Positions 1-8,558 of a stretch of 64,000 bases of DNA are shown here, piece after piece (the stretch's first letter is position 1; every line of letters starts with the position of its first letter). Position numbers and translations under genes: made by a program. Source of the DNA: Dyella_B sp966430775 (GTDB lineage: Bacteria > Pseudomonadota > Gammaproteobacteria > Xanthomonadales > Rhodanobacteraceae). The stretch lies in the NCBI GenBank assembly GCA_966430775.1, contig CBJMMB010000004.1, positions 6,736 through 70,735 of the forward strand, in the 5' to 3' direction. Under the pieces are notes generated by a model, which saw nothing but the letters and a program-made list of their open reading frames with translations, did no database searches and was not told the origin of the DNA.

Positions 1-2
1 GG

Positions 3-374
3 GTGCCGTTCGATCCGCCGCATGATCTTAAGATCGGCTCGGTGATCGGCACGATCGATACGGTGAAGGTACCGGGCAAGGCCGTGTTCACGCGCGATGG
101 CCATACGTACGAGTTGCTGCCATACCAGGAAGAACCCGGCGGCGAACTGTTCTTCGTGCTGGCCGATCGCACATCCGGGCACGAAACCTATGGCGCGGCG
201 CGTTTCCTCTACGCCGCGCTACCGCAGAACGGCAAGGTGGTGCTGGATTTCAACAAGGCCTACAACCCACCGTGCTCGTTTACACCCTTCGCGACGTGCC
301 CGCTGGCGCCGCCGGAAAATCGTCTGGATCTGCGCATTACCGCGGGCGAGAAAAAATACCGCGGCGGCCATTGA
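3..374 (+). CDS. DUF1684 family protein, C-terminal part (5' end outside window)
   Basis: The reading frame is open to the left edge, so only the last 123 residues or so are visible. The C-terminus carries the most conserved stretch of DUF1684 proteins: a FLYAALP segment, then VVLDFNKAYNPPC and a closing block with APPENRLDLRITAGEK. The family is widespread in bacteria and has no established biochemical role. The GTG at the edge is not taken as the true start. It is followed by a palindromic repeat and a convergent enoyl-CoA hydratase gene. Confidence 0.8.
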   Translation: MPFDPPHDLKIGSVIGTIDTVKVPGKAVFTRDGHTYELLPYQEEPGGELFFVLADRTSGHETYGAARFLYAALPQNGKVVLDFNKAYNPPCSFTPFATCPLAPPENRLDLRITAGEKKYRGGH

Positions 375-410
375 TTTCGCGCATGGAACTCATGAAAGGC
401 CCTGCCTCAG

Positions 411-560
411 CTCGTCGCCCCGGCGAAGGCCGGGGTCCAGTGTCTTGATGTCGAAACAACGTCGCTGGGTGATTCGCTTCGCTCACCCTTCGGGCCGTCC
501 TCCGGACGTTCTTCGCGCTTCGCGCTTCGCGCTACGTCCGGCGTTCGCCGGGACGACGAG
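411..560. repeat. Imperfect long palindrome (GTCATTCCGGCG family variant)
   Basis: The arms CTCGTCGCCCCGGCGAAGGC (from 411) and GCGTTCGCCGGGACGACGAG (to 560) pair with two mismatches around a loop of about 110 bases rich in short 'cttcgcg' runs. It fills the space between two convergent genes (stop at 374, stop at 610). It looks like a diverged relative of the palindromes at 4174, 52020 and 53279. Confidence 0.6.
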
Positions 561-609
561 TTGAGGTTATTTCTCAAGTTCGTGGTGCATGGGCATCAGC
601 GGCAGCGAC

Positions 610-1392
610 TCACTTCCCGTTGAACGCCGCCTTGCGCTTCTCCAGAAACGCACTCGTTCCTTCCTTCATATCTTCCGTCGCAAACATCAACGCAAACGCC
701 TGCGTTTCGAATTCCAGGCCTTGATCCAACGATGTTTCGCCGCCCTGCAACACGCAATCGAGAATGCTCGCGGCAGCCAGCGGCGCGGCGGCGGCGAGTT
801 GATCGGCGAGGGTGTTGACCGTTTCGTCCAATGCTTCGGGCGCCACGACGCGGGTGACGAGGCCCAGCTCATAAGCGCGCTGCGCGGTGATGGTAGCGCC
901 GCTCAGGCACAGTTCGAGCGCGGCGCCGCGGCCGGCCAGGCGCAATAGGCGCTGGGTGCCGCCAAAGCCGGGAATAAGGCCGAGATTGATTTCCGGCTGA
1001 CCGAACTTGGCTTTCTCGCTGGCGATGCGCAGATGGCAGCACATCGCCAGCTCCATGCCGCCGCCCAGCGCGAAGCCCTGGATGCGCGCAATCACCGGCT
1101 TGCCGAGCCGCTCGATGCTGCTCATCAGCCGCTGGCCGGTACGCGAGAAGCTCTGCGCTTCGATCGCGGTGTAGCCATTCATCTGGCTGATGTCGGCGCC
1201 GGCCACGAACGCCTTGTCGCCGGCGCCGGCCAGCACGACCACCCGTACGGCGTCATCCTGCGCGGCCTGGCTGAAGGCCAGGGTCAGTTCGTTCAAGGTC
1301 TCGCGATTGAGCGCATTGAGCTTGTCCGGGCGATTGACGGTGATGGTGCGCACGGCACCGCGATGGCCGATCTCGAGGTTGCGGTAAGCCAC
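610..1392 (-). CDS. Enoyl-CoA hydratase (crotonase family)
   Basis: It hydrates trans-2-enoyl-CoA to 3-hydroxyacyl-CoA in fatty-acid beta-oxidation, in the cytoplasm. The 260-residue product has the full crotonase fold length. The oxyanion-hole segment is AFVAGADISQM. Both catalytic glutamates are present: Glu114 in GGGMELAMCC and Glu134 in GQPEINLGLIPGFGG. The GTG at 1392 is preferred because GGAG lies 6 bases upstream and the product then begins MAYRNLEIGH as in the family. A longer reading to 1500 adds a non-conserved, basic N-terminus. The gene stands alone, convergent with the DUF1684 gene. A second, frameshifted crotonase gene lies at 4380-5137. Confidence 0.9.
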   Translation of the reverse strand: MAYRNLEIGHRGAVRTITVNRPDKLNALNRETLNELTLAFSQAAQDDAVRVVVLAGAGDKAFVAGADISQMNGYTAIEAQSFSRTGQRLMSSIERLGKPVIARIQGFALGGGMELAMCCHLRIASEKAKFGQPEINLGLIPGFGGTQRLLRLAGRGAALELCLSGATITAQRAYELGLVTRVVAPEALDETVNTLADQLAAAAPLAAASILDCVLQGGETSLDQGLEFETQAFALMFATEDMKEGTSAFLEKRKAAFNGK

Positions 1393-1661
1393 GATGGACT
1401 CCGTATGAGCGTAAAACGGGATTTTAGCAGCGGGAACCTTTGTTGCCGCCGGCTTTCTCAATGCCAGCCCAGTCACCTCGCGGTTGGCGGATCGTCGCAT
1501 CGAACGGCCGAACCGCTTAGGATGACCGCTTTCGCCGTATGCTTAGAGTCCGCCCCATGTCTCCAAGTCATCCGCCGGTTCTGTTTGCTCGTCGGGCAGC
1601 CGCTTGCCCAGCACGCGGCCTGCATGAAGTCATTGGGCGGCGCTGCACCATGGAGAATGTA

Positions 1662-2414
1662 ATGAGACATACGCGTTGGCTGCTTCCGCTGTTCTTGTTG
1701 CCCGCCGTGTTTGCGGCGCAGGCGCAGGGGGCGAACGCGTCCAGCCCGTCGCAGAAGCAGCCGCCGGTCGTGAAGCTGGACAAGCACAAACTCTCCTACG
1801 CGATCGGCTACCGCATCGGCACGCAATTCGCCGATGGCGATTTCCCGGTGGACATGGCCGTGCTGCAAAAGGCCATCGAAGATGCATACGCCAAGCGTGC
1901 GCCGGCGGTGCCCAAGGAAGACATGTACAACCAGCTGGTCAGCCTGGGCGAGCGCATGCACGAACAGGCGATGACGGAATTCAATCGCATCGCCGCCGAC
2001 AACGCGAAGAAAAGCGCCGATTACATGACCCATAACGCCGCATTGCCCGGCGTGGTGCAGTTGCCTTCGGGCATCCAGTATTCGGTGATCAAGAAAGGTG
2101 ACGGCACCGTCAACCCGGGCATCGACAGCCTGGTCACCGTGAACTATCGCGGCATGCTGATCGACGGCACCGAATTCGACAGCACCTGGGCGCACGGCCA
2201 TCCGGTCAAGTTTCCCGTGGACAAGGTGATCCGCGGCTGGCAATACGTGATACCGCGCATGCACGTGGGCGATCGCTGGAAAGTGGTGATTCCCCCTTCG
2301 CTTGCCTACGGCGAGCAGGGCGCGCTGCCGCGCATTGGCCCTAACCAGGCACTGGTGTTCGATATCGAACTGCTGGACATCAACCCGCCGAATCCGCAGG
2401 CATCAGGGCCTTGA
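1662..2414 (+). CDS. Exported FKBP-type peptidyl-prolyl cis-trans isomerase
   Basis: It is a periplasmic folding catalyst for proline peptide bonds. The 250-residue product begins with a signal peptide (MRHTRWLLPLFLLP, cleavage probably after AQA near residue 22). An FKBP_N dimerisation region follows at about 40-130, starting KLSYAIGYRIGTQF. The FKBP domain at about 137-243 carries YRGMLIDGTEFDSTW, VIRGW and IPPSLAYGEQG. The ATG at 1662 is chosen because GGAG sits 6 bases before it; the ATG at 1650 would put four residues before the signal peptide. The architecture matches FkpA/Mip-like proteins. It stands alone, followed by a degenerate copy of the GGTTGGG repeat. Confidence 0.9.
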   Translation: MRHTRWLLPLFLLPAVFAAQAQGANASSPSQKQPPVVKLDKHKLSYAIGYRIGTQFADGDFPVDMAVLQKAIEDAYAKRAPAVPKEDMYNQLVSLGERMHEQAMTEFNRIAADNAKKSADYMTHNAALPGVVQLPSGIQYSVIKKGDGTVNPGIDSLVTVNYRGMLIDGTEFDSTWAHGHPVKFPVDKVIRGWQYVIPRMHVGDRWKVVIPPSLAYGEQGALPRIGPNQALVFDIELLDINPPNPQASGP

Positions 2415-2416
2415 CC

Positions 2417-2446
2417 GCAGGTTGGGATTGCACCCGAACCTACACT
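2417..2446. repeat. Degenerate GGTTGGGGTGCAAACC-family palindrome
   Basis: The CAGGTTGGGATTGCACCCGAACCT core right after the FKBP stop is a weakened copy of the palindromic family seen at 7689 and elsewhere. It could act as a stem-loop downstream of the gene. Confidence 0.4.
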
Positions 2447-2478
2447 CGCTTCGCCGCTTCCATTAGCATGTCGGGCGC

Positions 2479-2670
2479 ATGTCAACGTCCGTCACTTCCC
2501 CCCAGCAAGCCATCCTGAGCCCCTGCGTCGGCATCTGCCGGCTCGACGCGCGCGGCTTTTGCGAAGGCTGTTATCGCACCAGCGATGAAATCGCGCGGTG
2601 GCGCAGCATGAGCGACACCGAGCGTTCCCACTACATGGATGTGCTGCTTCCCGCGCGCGAGAGCGCATGA
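2479..2670 (+). CDS. DUF1289 small cysteine-motif protein
   Basis: This 63-residue protein has the DUF1289 signature: SPCVGICRLD, then FCEGCYRT and IARWRSM. The paired cysteines (CxxxC and CxxC) suggest a metal or Fe-S site, but the family has no proven function. Its stop overlaps the start of the next gene in an ATGA arrangement, so it is probably translated together with the Nudix hydrolase and lies in one operon with the sulfurtransferase. DUF1289 genes often sit beside unrelated metabolic genes, so context does not settle the role. Confidence 0.88.
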   Translation: MSTSVTSPQQAILSPCVGICRLDARGFCEGCYRTSDEIARWRSMSDTERSHYMDVLLPARESA

Positions 2671-3254
2671 TGGAAGCCTTGCAGCGCGCCCTGCGTCCGC
2701 TGTCGCAGCCGCCGTCGCCGCCGGGCTGGAATCACGCGCTGATGAACGAGCTGATCGGCGAAATCGAGCGCCGTCCCGCCGCCGTGCTGATCGGCGTGCG
2801 CGATGGCGACGAACCGCGCATGATCTTTACGGTGCGCACCGATCACCTGAGCTCGCATGCGGGGCAGGTTGCGTTTCCCGGCGGCAGCGCCGATCCCACC
2901 GATGCCGATGCGCTGACCACCGCCTTGCGCGAAACCGAAGAGGAAATCGGCCTGCATCCATCGCTGGTCACGCCGATGGGTTATCTGGATTGCTTCGAAA
3001 CCATCAGTGGTTTCTGCATCACGCCGGTGGTGGCGCGCATTGCCGCCGAGGCGCAATTCCAGCCGGCACCCGACGAAGTGGCCGAAGTGTTCGAAGTACC
3101 GCTGGCGTTCCTGTTGAATCCCTCGAACCTGAAACGCTACGAGATGGATTACCGCGGACACCGCCGCGAGATGGTGGAGTTCCACTATCAAGGCCATCGC
3201 ATCTGGGGCGCAACGGCGGCAATCTTGCAGCATCTCTTGCAGAGGATGGAGTAG
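2667..3254 (+). CDS. Nudix hydrolase, CoA pyrophosphatase type
   Basis: It probably hydrolyses CoA or its derivatives to 4'-phosphopantetheine and adenosine 3',5'-bisphosphate. The 195-residue product carries the UPF0035 motif LSSHAGQVAFPGG followed by the Nudix box, ending ALRETEEEIGL with the metal-binding RExxEE glutamates. The start is the ATG at 2667, which overlaps the DUF1289 stop (ATGA); another ATG follows at 2670. The length matches the NudL/YeaB group. Substrate is inferred from family motifs only. Confidence 0.88.
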   Translation: MMEALQRALRPLSQPPSPPGWNHALMNELIGEIERRPAAVLIGVRDGDEPRMIFTVRTDHLSSHAGQVAFPGGSADPTDADALTTALRETEEEIGLHPSLVTPMGYLDCFETISGFCITPVVARIAAEAQFQPAPDEVAEVFEVPLAFLLNPSNLKRYEMDYRGHRREMVEFHYQGHRIWGATAAILQHLLQRME

Positions 3255-3256
3255 CC

Positions 3257-4108
3257 ATGAAAAGCACCTTGATCAGTGCCGAAGAACTGGCCGCCTTGCC
3301 GCCCGATGGCGTGCTGATCGTCGATTGCCGCCATGAACTGATGGACGCGCAGAAGGGCGAGCGCGACTACCGCGCCGAGCATATTCCGGGCGCGGTGTTC
3401 GCGGACCTGGGTCATGACCTGTCCGATCTCACGCGCGTACCGCTGGGGCTAGGTCGGCATCCGCTACCGTCGGAAGAAGCATTTTCCGCCGTACTCGCTC
3501 GCTGGGGTTGGCGCCCTGGTCTGCAGGTGGTGAGTTATGACGCGAGCACCGGTGCATTGGCCGCCGTGCGCCTGTGGTGGCTGCTGCGCCTGTGCGGCGT
3601 GCGCGAGGCGGCCGTACTCGACGGCGGCTTCGCCGCATGGAAAGCAGCGAACCTGCCGGTGACACAAACGATTCCGCAACGGCAACCGACGCAGGTGCAG
3701 GTGCATTACGACGCCGCCATGATGGTGCTCGACCACACCGCTGCCGCCAACACGCCGGGCGACCATCTACTGCTGGATGCGCGCGCCACGCCGCGCTATC
3801 GCGGTGAAGTGGAGCCGATCGATCGTGCTGCGGGCCATGTGCCGGGCGCGGCGAATCGTCCGTTTACCGAGAATCTGCAGGCTGATGGACGTTTCAAATC
3901 ACCGGCCGAATTGCGCGAGGCGTTTCGTGCGGTGATCGGCGATCGTGCGCCGGAAGATGTGGTGCATATGTGCGGTTCGGGTGTTACTGCTTGCCACAAT
4001 ATGCTGGCGATGGAACATGCCGGCTTGGCGGGTTCGCGGTTGTATCCGCCGTCGTGGAGCGGTTGGGTCAGCGATCCGTCGCGGCCGGTTGCGACCGGAG
4101 ATGCGTAG
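3257..4108 (+). CDS. sseA: 3-mercaptopyruvate/thiosulfate sulfurtransferase
   Basis: This is a two-domain rhodanese of 283 residues that transfers sulfane sulfur to a thiol or cyanide. The N-terminal inactive domain covers about 5-135 (VLIVDCRHELMD). The C-terminal catalytic domain covers about 165-280, with the nucleophile Cys239 in the loop CGSGVTA. That loop is of the mercaptopyruvate type rather than the CRKGVTA of thiosulfate enzymes, so 3-mercaptopyruvate is the likelier substrate. The gene follows the Nudix stop by 2 bases, making it the third gene of a DUF1289-Nudix-sseA operon. Confidence 0.9.
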   Translation: MKSTLISAEELAALPPDGVLIVDCRHELMDAQKGERDYRAEHIPGAVFADLGHDLSDLTRVPLGLGRHPLPSEEAFSAVLARWGWRPGLQVVSYDASTGALAAVRLWWLLRLCGVREAAVLDGGFAAWKAANLPVTQTIPQRQPTQVQVHYDAAMMVLDHTAAANTPGDHLLLDARATPRYRGEVEPIDRAAGHVPGAANRPFTENLQADGRFKSPAELREAFRAVIGDRAPEDVVHMCGSGVTACHNMLAMEHAGLAGSRLYPPSWSGWVSDPSRPVATGDA

Positions 4109-4173
4109 CAATCTTGCAAAGAATTGTTGCCGAACAATGTGCGGCGCGCGAATCGCTACAAAAGAACCGAGTC

Positions 4174-4292
4174 GTCATTCCGGCGAACGCCGGAATCCAG
4201 TTTTGAATACACTGTGCGAAGCACACAAAACCTCTTACGTCGTGTGCTTCGCACGTCATTCTTGACTGGATTCTGGCGTTCGCCGGAATGAC
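4174..4292. repeat. Long palindromic repeat, GTCATTCCGGCGAACGCCGG family
   Basis: The left arm starts GTCATTCCGGCGAACG at 4174; the right arm ends CGTTCGCCGGAATGAC at 4292. An inner pair of stems is built on gtgcgaagcacac / gtgtgcttcgcac. Related copies lie at 52020-52087 and 53279-53418, always between genes. It probably forms a strong cruciform or mRNA hairpin after sseA. Confidence 0.75.
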
Positions 4293-4379
4293 GGTGAGGT
4301 GGTTTGAAGTTCTGTGCAGGGCGTACAGCCTCATGGCTTCGCTGAAATCATCAAGCGAAAAATGTAGCTCGCGTCGAAG

Positions 4380-5137
4380 CTATTTGCCCTTGCTCTTAAG
4401 CCTATCCACCAACCCCTGCAACGCCACCTGCGTCTGCGGATGAAAAAACGCATCCACAAACGCATCGATCGGCAACGCATCCACATCCGCATACGTGCGT
4501 GTCAGATCCGCCCGCGCGATCTTGCGCGTCTCCAGCATCGCATGCGAAGGCACGCCAGCGTCTCATTGAGCCAATGCAGCGCACGCGTGCTCACTTGATC
4601 CACGCCCACCAGTTCATCCACAAAGCCATACGCCAGCGCCTGATCCGCTTCGATCAGCGCACCTGACACCAGCAGGCGTTCCGCACGATACGCACCCACC
4701 ACGCGCCGCAGCGCCATCTGGATGCAATCGGGCGCAACCAGGCCTACCTGCACTTCATTCAAGCCGATGCGATACGGCCCTTGCGCCATCACGCGGTAAT
4801 CGCAGAACAGCGAAAGCACCGCGCCGCCGGCCGGACTGTGCCCGGTGATGGCCGCCGCCACCGGCACCGGCAGATGCGCCAGCGCGGCGCAGGTGACGAA
4901 GAACTCGCGCCAGAATTCGCGCACGCCGGCGCGATCGCGCGTAAGCAAGGCCGGTACGTCCACGCCAGCGGAAAACATGCCTTGCGCGCCGGACAGGACC
5001 ACGCCGCGCGCGCCATCGCGCACGGCGTTCGCCAGCGCTTCCTGCAAGGCGTGCAGCAGTTCCAGGTTCAGCGCATTGACTGGCGGGCGGGCCAGCTGGA
5101 TTTCGGTTACGGCGTCGTGTTTGGTGATGTTGAGCAT
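4380..5137 (-). pseudogene. Enoyl-CoA hydratase/isomerase family gene with a one-base frameshift
   Basis: The product begins MLNITKHDAVTEIQLARPPV and keeps crotonase features to residue ~195: MFSAGVDVPALL, GHSPAGGAVLSLFCDYR and a C-terminal helix ending LHWLNETLA. After LNETLA the frame breaks near 4552-4554 and would stop at 4502. Adding one base restores PSHAMLETRKIARADL and a normal C-terminus ending VDRLKSKGK with TAG at 4380-4382. The lost base is a G in an expected GCGGTGCC. The catalytic glutamates of a true hydratase are not obvious (GGAVLSL in place of GGGxEL), so an enoyl-CoA isomerase or a divergent activity is possible. Either a real pseudogene or a sequencing error. Confidence 0.8.
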
Positions 5138-5208
5138 GGACGTTCCGAATAGAGGGTCAGGATGGAATAGCACTCACTTAAACCCATACAACGTGTTCTT
5201 GCCACGAT

Positions 5209-5336
5209 TAGCTCCCTCCCCTGCGAAGTAGGGGAGGGTTGGGGTGGGGTGAAGCAACCTCACGATGAATTCCAGTCGTGCCGCCAGCTCGTGCAACCCC
5301 ACCCCGGCCCTCCCCTGCAAGCAGGGGAGGGAGCAA
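5209..5336. repeat. Palindromic repeat, CTCCCTCCCCTGC family
   Basis: The arms GCTCCCTCCCCTGC and GCAGGGGAGGGAGC enclose a second nested pair (GGTTGGGGTGGGGT and ACCCCACCCCGG). A near-identical element lies at 20251-20406, sharing internal sequence 'ctcgtgcaaccccacccc'. A shortened copy is at 44144-44171. It sits between a pseudogene start and a convergent gene end. Confidence 0.75.
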
Positions 5337-5353
5337 ATCATCACGCATTCGAG

Positions 5354-6811
5354 TCAGGACTGCGGCTGATCGTCAGCCGTCCAGGTATAGCGCACGGCAT
5401 AGTCGAGCACGGCCTTGCCGTTGGCCGGTACGTCAACCTTGAATTCCAGCGTATCGGTGGTCTGCTTGCTCGGCTTTACGCTGGACGAAGTGACCGTCCA
5501 CTGCCGCCAGCGATTGGGATGTTCGCGCACGGTCACCGTGCGTGCACTGTCGCCGGCGTTGGTCAGCGTGATGCGGAAGGCTTCATCCAAGGTGCGACCA
5601 GTCTTGTCCACATGGAAGCTGCTGCGTTCGCGCTGGCCGCGCAAATCGAACGCGGTGCCCAGCGTGATGGTGGCATCGCTGCCCTTGGGCGTGTCGTTGA
5701 TGCGTCCTTCGCCGATGAATTGCGGCACGCCGTTGCGATCGGCGGTGAGCACGCGCAGATAACCGGCAGGCAGGCTGTCGAACGCCTCGAAGCGCAGCGT
5801 GCTGATGATGCTGGTGTTGTTGTCGGTGTTGAATTCGCGGTTGAGCATCGGCTGCGGCGGCATCCAGTTGCCGCCATTCTCGTAAAGCGCGGTGCGCTCG
5901 CAACTTACCGTGCGCGGAGTGTAGAGCGGTACCTGACTGATGCTGCCGTCGGGCAGGTCGACCGGTGCAGGCAGCGTGTAACTGCGGTAATCGCCCATAG
6001 AGGATTGTTCCGGCATCGCTTCCTTTGCCGCCGGCGCCGCCATCGCGCGCATCATCATCGGGCGTGGCGCGGCCGCCTTGGCGAAGTTCGGCTCGCCGGC
6101 GATCAGGGTCAGGTGGATGTCCTGCCAATCACGGCCGCTGCGGTTGGCAATGCTGGCACGTGATTCGAACTGCATGCTGCACGTATTGCCCGGTTGCAAC
6201 ATGGCCACGTAGGACGCACGCCAACCGATGCCGGAGGTGGGATAGCTCAGCACGGCGTCGGCCTGTCCGCCACGCGCGGCATCCACGCGCAGCCGCAGGC
6301 TGGAGCCGGTAGGAAAGCTTCCGGCTTGCGTATTCACCGCGGCGTACTGACGGATCAAGGTGGTGCCGTTGCTGCCATGCACGACCAGGCCATCTTCACC
6401 CGCGCGCAACAAGGTCCCGTTCGCCAGCGCCTGGCCGTTGTCGCCCAATACGCTGATGCTGCTACCGGTCAAACCGGTCAGCGCCGCGTTGGGGCCCTGG
6501 CCGAGCAGCAGCCGTTGCGAGATGACCTTCGCCTCGCCGCCGGGAAAGCCCAGCGCCATCGCTTCAGCGTCGAGCTGGTTCGGCAGATCGCCCAGCACCA
6601 CGTCGTGCACGCCCGATTGCAAGCTGACGGTGCGCCGTTCGCGCACCACGGCGTAGCCTTCGTTGGCGTTGCTCTCGCCGGTGCTGGCATACAAGCCAGG
6701 GCTATCGCTGCGGTACAGCGTAATCGAAGCGCCATCGGCGGCTTTGGCCTGCGAGGCGCCGCCCAGCGTGGCGATCGCGACGGCCAGCACAGTTCGGTAG
6801 TTGATCGACAT
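5354..6811 (-). CDS. Exported DUF4139 domain-containing protein
   Basis: A 485-residue exported protein with a signal peptide (MSINYRTVLAVAIATLGG, cleavage near AKA-ADG at about 24). It has an N-terminal beta-rich region with VRERRTVSLQSGVHDVVLGD and a C-terminal half typical of DUF4139, including VREHPNRWRQWTVTSSS and VPANGKAVLDYAVRYTW. A Met/Ala-rich linker (PMMMRAMAAPAAKEAMP) separates the halves. The function of this family is unknown. The start at 6811 has AAAGGAG 7 bases upstream. It is divergent from the response regulator at 7007, with 195 bases between them that must hold both promoters. Confidence 0.85.
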   Translation of the reverse strand: MSINYRTVLAVAIATLGGASQAKAADGASITLYRSDSPGLYASTGESNANEGYAVVRERRTVSLQSGVHDVVLGDLPNQLDAEAMALGFPGGEAKVISQRLLLGQGPNAALTGLTGSSISVLGDNGQALANGTLLRAGEDGLVVHGSNGTTLIRQYAAVNTQAGSFPTGSSLRLRVDAARGGQADAVLSYPTSGIGWRASYVAMLQPGNTCSMQFESRASIANRSGRDWQDIHLTLIAGEPNFAKAAAPRPMMMRAMAAPAAKEAMPEQSSMGDYRSYTLPAPVDLPDGSISQVPLYTPRTVSCERTALYENGGNWMPPQPMLNREFNTDNNTSIISTLRFEAFDSLPAGYLRVLTADRNGVPQFIGEGRINDTPKGSDATITLGTAFDLRGQRERSSFHVDKTGRTLDEAFRITLTNAGDSARTVTVREHPNRWRQWTVTSSSVKPSKQTTDTLEFKVDVPANGKAVLDYAVRYTWTADDQPQS

Positions 6812-7006
6812 GACGCACTCCTTTGACGACAGTGGGGCCGATCATAACGAGTGGACTACGGCGGTGTATGTGCGCCAGCCGCTGGCCATTAGCGCGCGCT
6901 TCAGGCGATGGTTCGCCATGCTGCATCAGCTGGCCGAACTGGCGTACCATCGGCGCCTGCTTGCCTACGCTTTCACGGTTGAACGCGCCAAGGATCCCAG
7001 CCGCAA

Positions 7007-7693
7007 ATGGAAGGCTTCTCGCTCAGAGTGGTGCTTGCGGACGATCATCCGGGGATGATCGCAGGTGTCGAGCACAGCTTGTCTTCGATCAGCACCGTGC
7101 GCTTGACCGGTACGGCGGGCAATTCCACCGAGCTGCTGCGCATTCTGGATACCGGTTGCTGCGACGTGCTGGTTTCCGACTATTCCATGCCGGGCAACGA
7201 GCATGGCGACGGCATCGTGCTGTTTTCGTTTCTGCAGCGGCGTTACCCGTTGATCAAGCTGGTCATCCTGACCATGCTGGACAACCCGGCCGTGCTCGGC
7301 GCACTGCAAAGGCTTGGGATCTGCTGCATCGTCAGCAAGTCCGACGCGCTCAGCTACCTGGTGCCCGCCATCCATGCCGCCGCAACGGGCGGCACCTACT
7401 ATTCGCCCAGCGTGAAGAACAGCCTGCGCATGCACGACATGGAGCGCCGCAACGGCGATGCGCCTCAGCCATTGAGCAAGCGCGAGCTTGAAGTGGTGCG
7501 GCTTTATGCAAGTGGTTTGACCATCAACGAAATCGCCGAACGCGTAAGTCGCAGCAAAAAGACCATCAGCACGCAGAAGGCGCGCGCCATGCAGAAGCTG
7601 GGTATCGAGCGCGATGTGGATTTGTTGCGTTATGCGATGGAGCACGGGATGGTGGCTTCGTCGTCGAAGACGGGAATGTCTGGGAATACGTAG
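7007..7693 (+). CDS. RcsB-like two-component response regulator (receiver + LuxR HTH)
   Basis: A 228-residue DNA-binding regulator. The receiver domain (about 5-130) has the acidic pair ADDHP near residues 11-13 and phospho-acceptor Asp58 in VLVSDYSMPG. A LuxR-type helix-turn-helix (about 156-215) follows with LSKRELEVVRLYASGLTINE and SRSKKTISTQKARAMQKL. The SMPG loop and overall pattern resemble RcsB/EvgA-type regulators that serve BvgS-like hybrid kinases. No kinase gene is adjacent. It converges on the receiver-Hpt gene at 7760, and both stop codons lie inside one palindromic repeat. A link to the surface-protein genes downstream is inference from position. Confidence 0.9.
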   Translation: MEGFSLRVVLADDHPGMIAGVEHSLSSISTVRLTGTAGNSTELLRILDTGCCDVLVSDYSMPGNEHGDGIVLFSFLQRRYPLIKLVILTMLDNPAVLGALQRLGICCIVSKSDALSYLVPAIHAAATGGTYYSPSVKNSLRMHDMERRNGDAPQPLSKRELEVVRLYASGLTINEIAERVSRSKKTISTQKARAMQKLGIERDVDLLRYAMEHGMVASSSKTGMSGNT

Positions 7694-7764
7694 GTTGGGG
7701 TGCAAACCCCAACATCGTCATCGCCATAAACATGGCGACGTTGGAGTTTGCACCCCAACCTACG
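7689..7764. repeat. GTAGGTTGGGGTGCAAACC palindrome supplying both flanking stop codons
   Basis: The left arm CGTAGGTTGGGGTGCAAAC begins at 7689 and the right arm GTTTGCACCCCAACCTACG ends at 7764, with further complementarity in the loop (cgccataaacatggcg). The TAG at 7691-7693 ends the response regulator gene and the TAG read on the minus strand at 7762-7760 ends the receiver-Hpt gene. It may serve as a bidirectional terminator. Confidence 0.85.
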
Positions 7765-8524
7765 TGGTCGAGCGTCGCCGCAACACGGACCGGGCGTGCT
7801 CGGCAAATCCACGCATTGCCGATTGCAGCGCTTCCCGTTCACCCGCGGCGGCCTGTTCTTCCATCCGCCCAAGCATATCCACCGTTTCCATCTCGCGAAT
7901 CATCGCAAACGATCCGCGCAGCGCATGCAGATGATCGCGCACGACCTGCATGTCGCCTTTGCCGAGCGCGTCGTCGATCGCCTGCATGGATTGGCGAAAG
8001 CTTTGCTGCAAGAGGGCATGGATTTTCGCCGGCAGCGGCCCGTGAGAAAGATCGTCGGTTCCGGCAGTGTGACGGTCCGGCGTCGCGGTCGTTCCGAGCA
8101 GCCGGCGCACCGTAGCGTCCACGGCATCGATCGGCAGCGGCTTGGTGAACAGTGCATCGATACCCGCGCCGGCGCAGCCTTCGCGCTCGGCGTCGCTGGC
8201 CGTGGCGGTGAAGGCCAGGATGGGAACGGCCGCACCTTGCGCGCGCAAGCTACGCGCAAGCGAACACCCATTCATGCCCGGCATATTGAGGTCGGTGATG
8301 ATCGCGTCGCACTGCGCTTCGGTAAAGCGCTGCAAGGCCTGGCGGCCATCTTCGGCCAGGTCCACTTCATAGCCGAGCGCCCTGAATTGCTTCTGCAGAA
8401 GCAAGCGGCTGATCGGATGGTCATCGACGACCAGCACCCTTATCGCCGTGCCGCGGCCGGCCTCGGCGCGCCGCATGGCGCGAGGGTATGCCGGCGTCTG
8501 TTCGTCGGAATGGTCTTCTTCCAT
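7760..8524 (-). CDS. Receiver-Hpt phosphorelay protein
   Basis: A soluble phosphorelay protein of about 254 residues from the ATG at 8524. The receiver domain (about 27-145) has VLVVDDHPISRLLLQ, phospho-acceptor Asp78 in IITDLNMPGMNG and the lysine in LFTKPLPID. A C-terminal histidine phosphotransfer domain (about 175-250) carries HALRGSFAMI. The same module order ends BvgS/EvgS-type hybrid kinases, but here no sensor or kinase domain precedes it. The GTG at 8692 would add 56 residues without domain character, so the start is uncertain; no strong ribosome-binding site marks 8524. Likely partner: the convergent RcsB-like regulator. Confidence 0.8.
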   Translation of the reverse strand: MEEDHSDEQTPAYPRAMRRAEAGRGTAIRVLVVDDHPISRLLLQKQFRALGYEVDLAEDGRQALQRFTEAQCDAIITDLNMPGMNGCSLARSLRAQGAAVPILAFTATASDAEREGCAGAGIDALFTKPLPIDAVDATVRRLLGTTATPDRHTAGTDDLSHGPLPAKIHALLQQSFRQSMQAIDDALGKGDMQVVRDHLHALRGSFAMIREMETVDMLGRMEEQAAAGEREALQSAMRGFAEHARSVLRRRSTT

Positions 8525-8558
8525 GGGCGCGCGCGATCTTTGAGGATGGCCTGACGCA

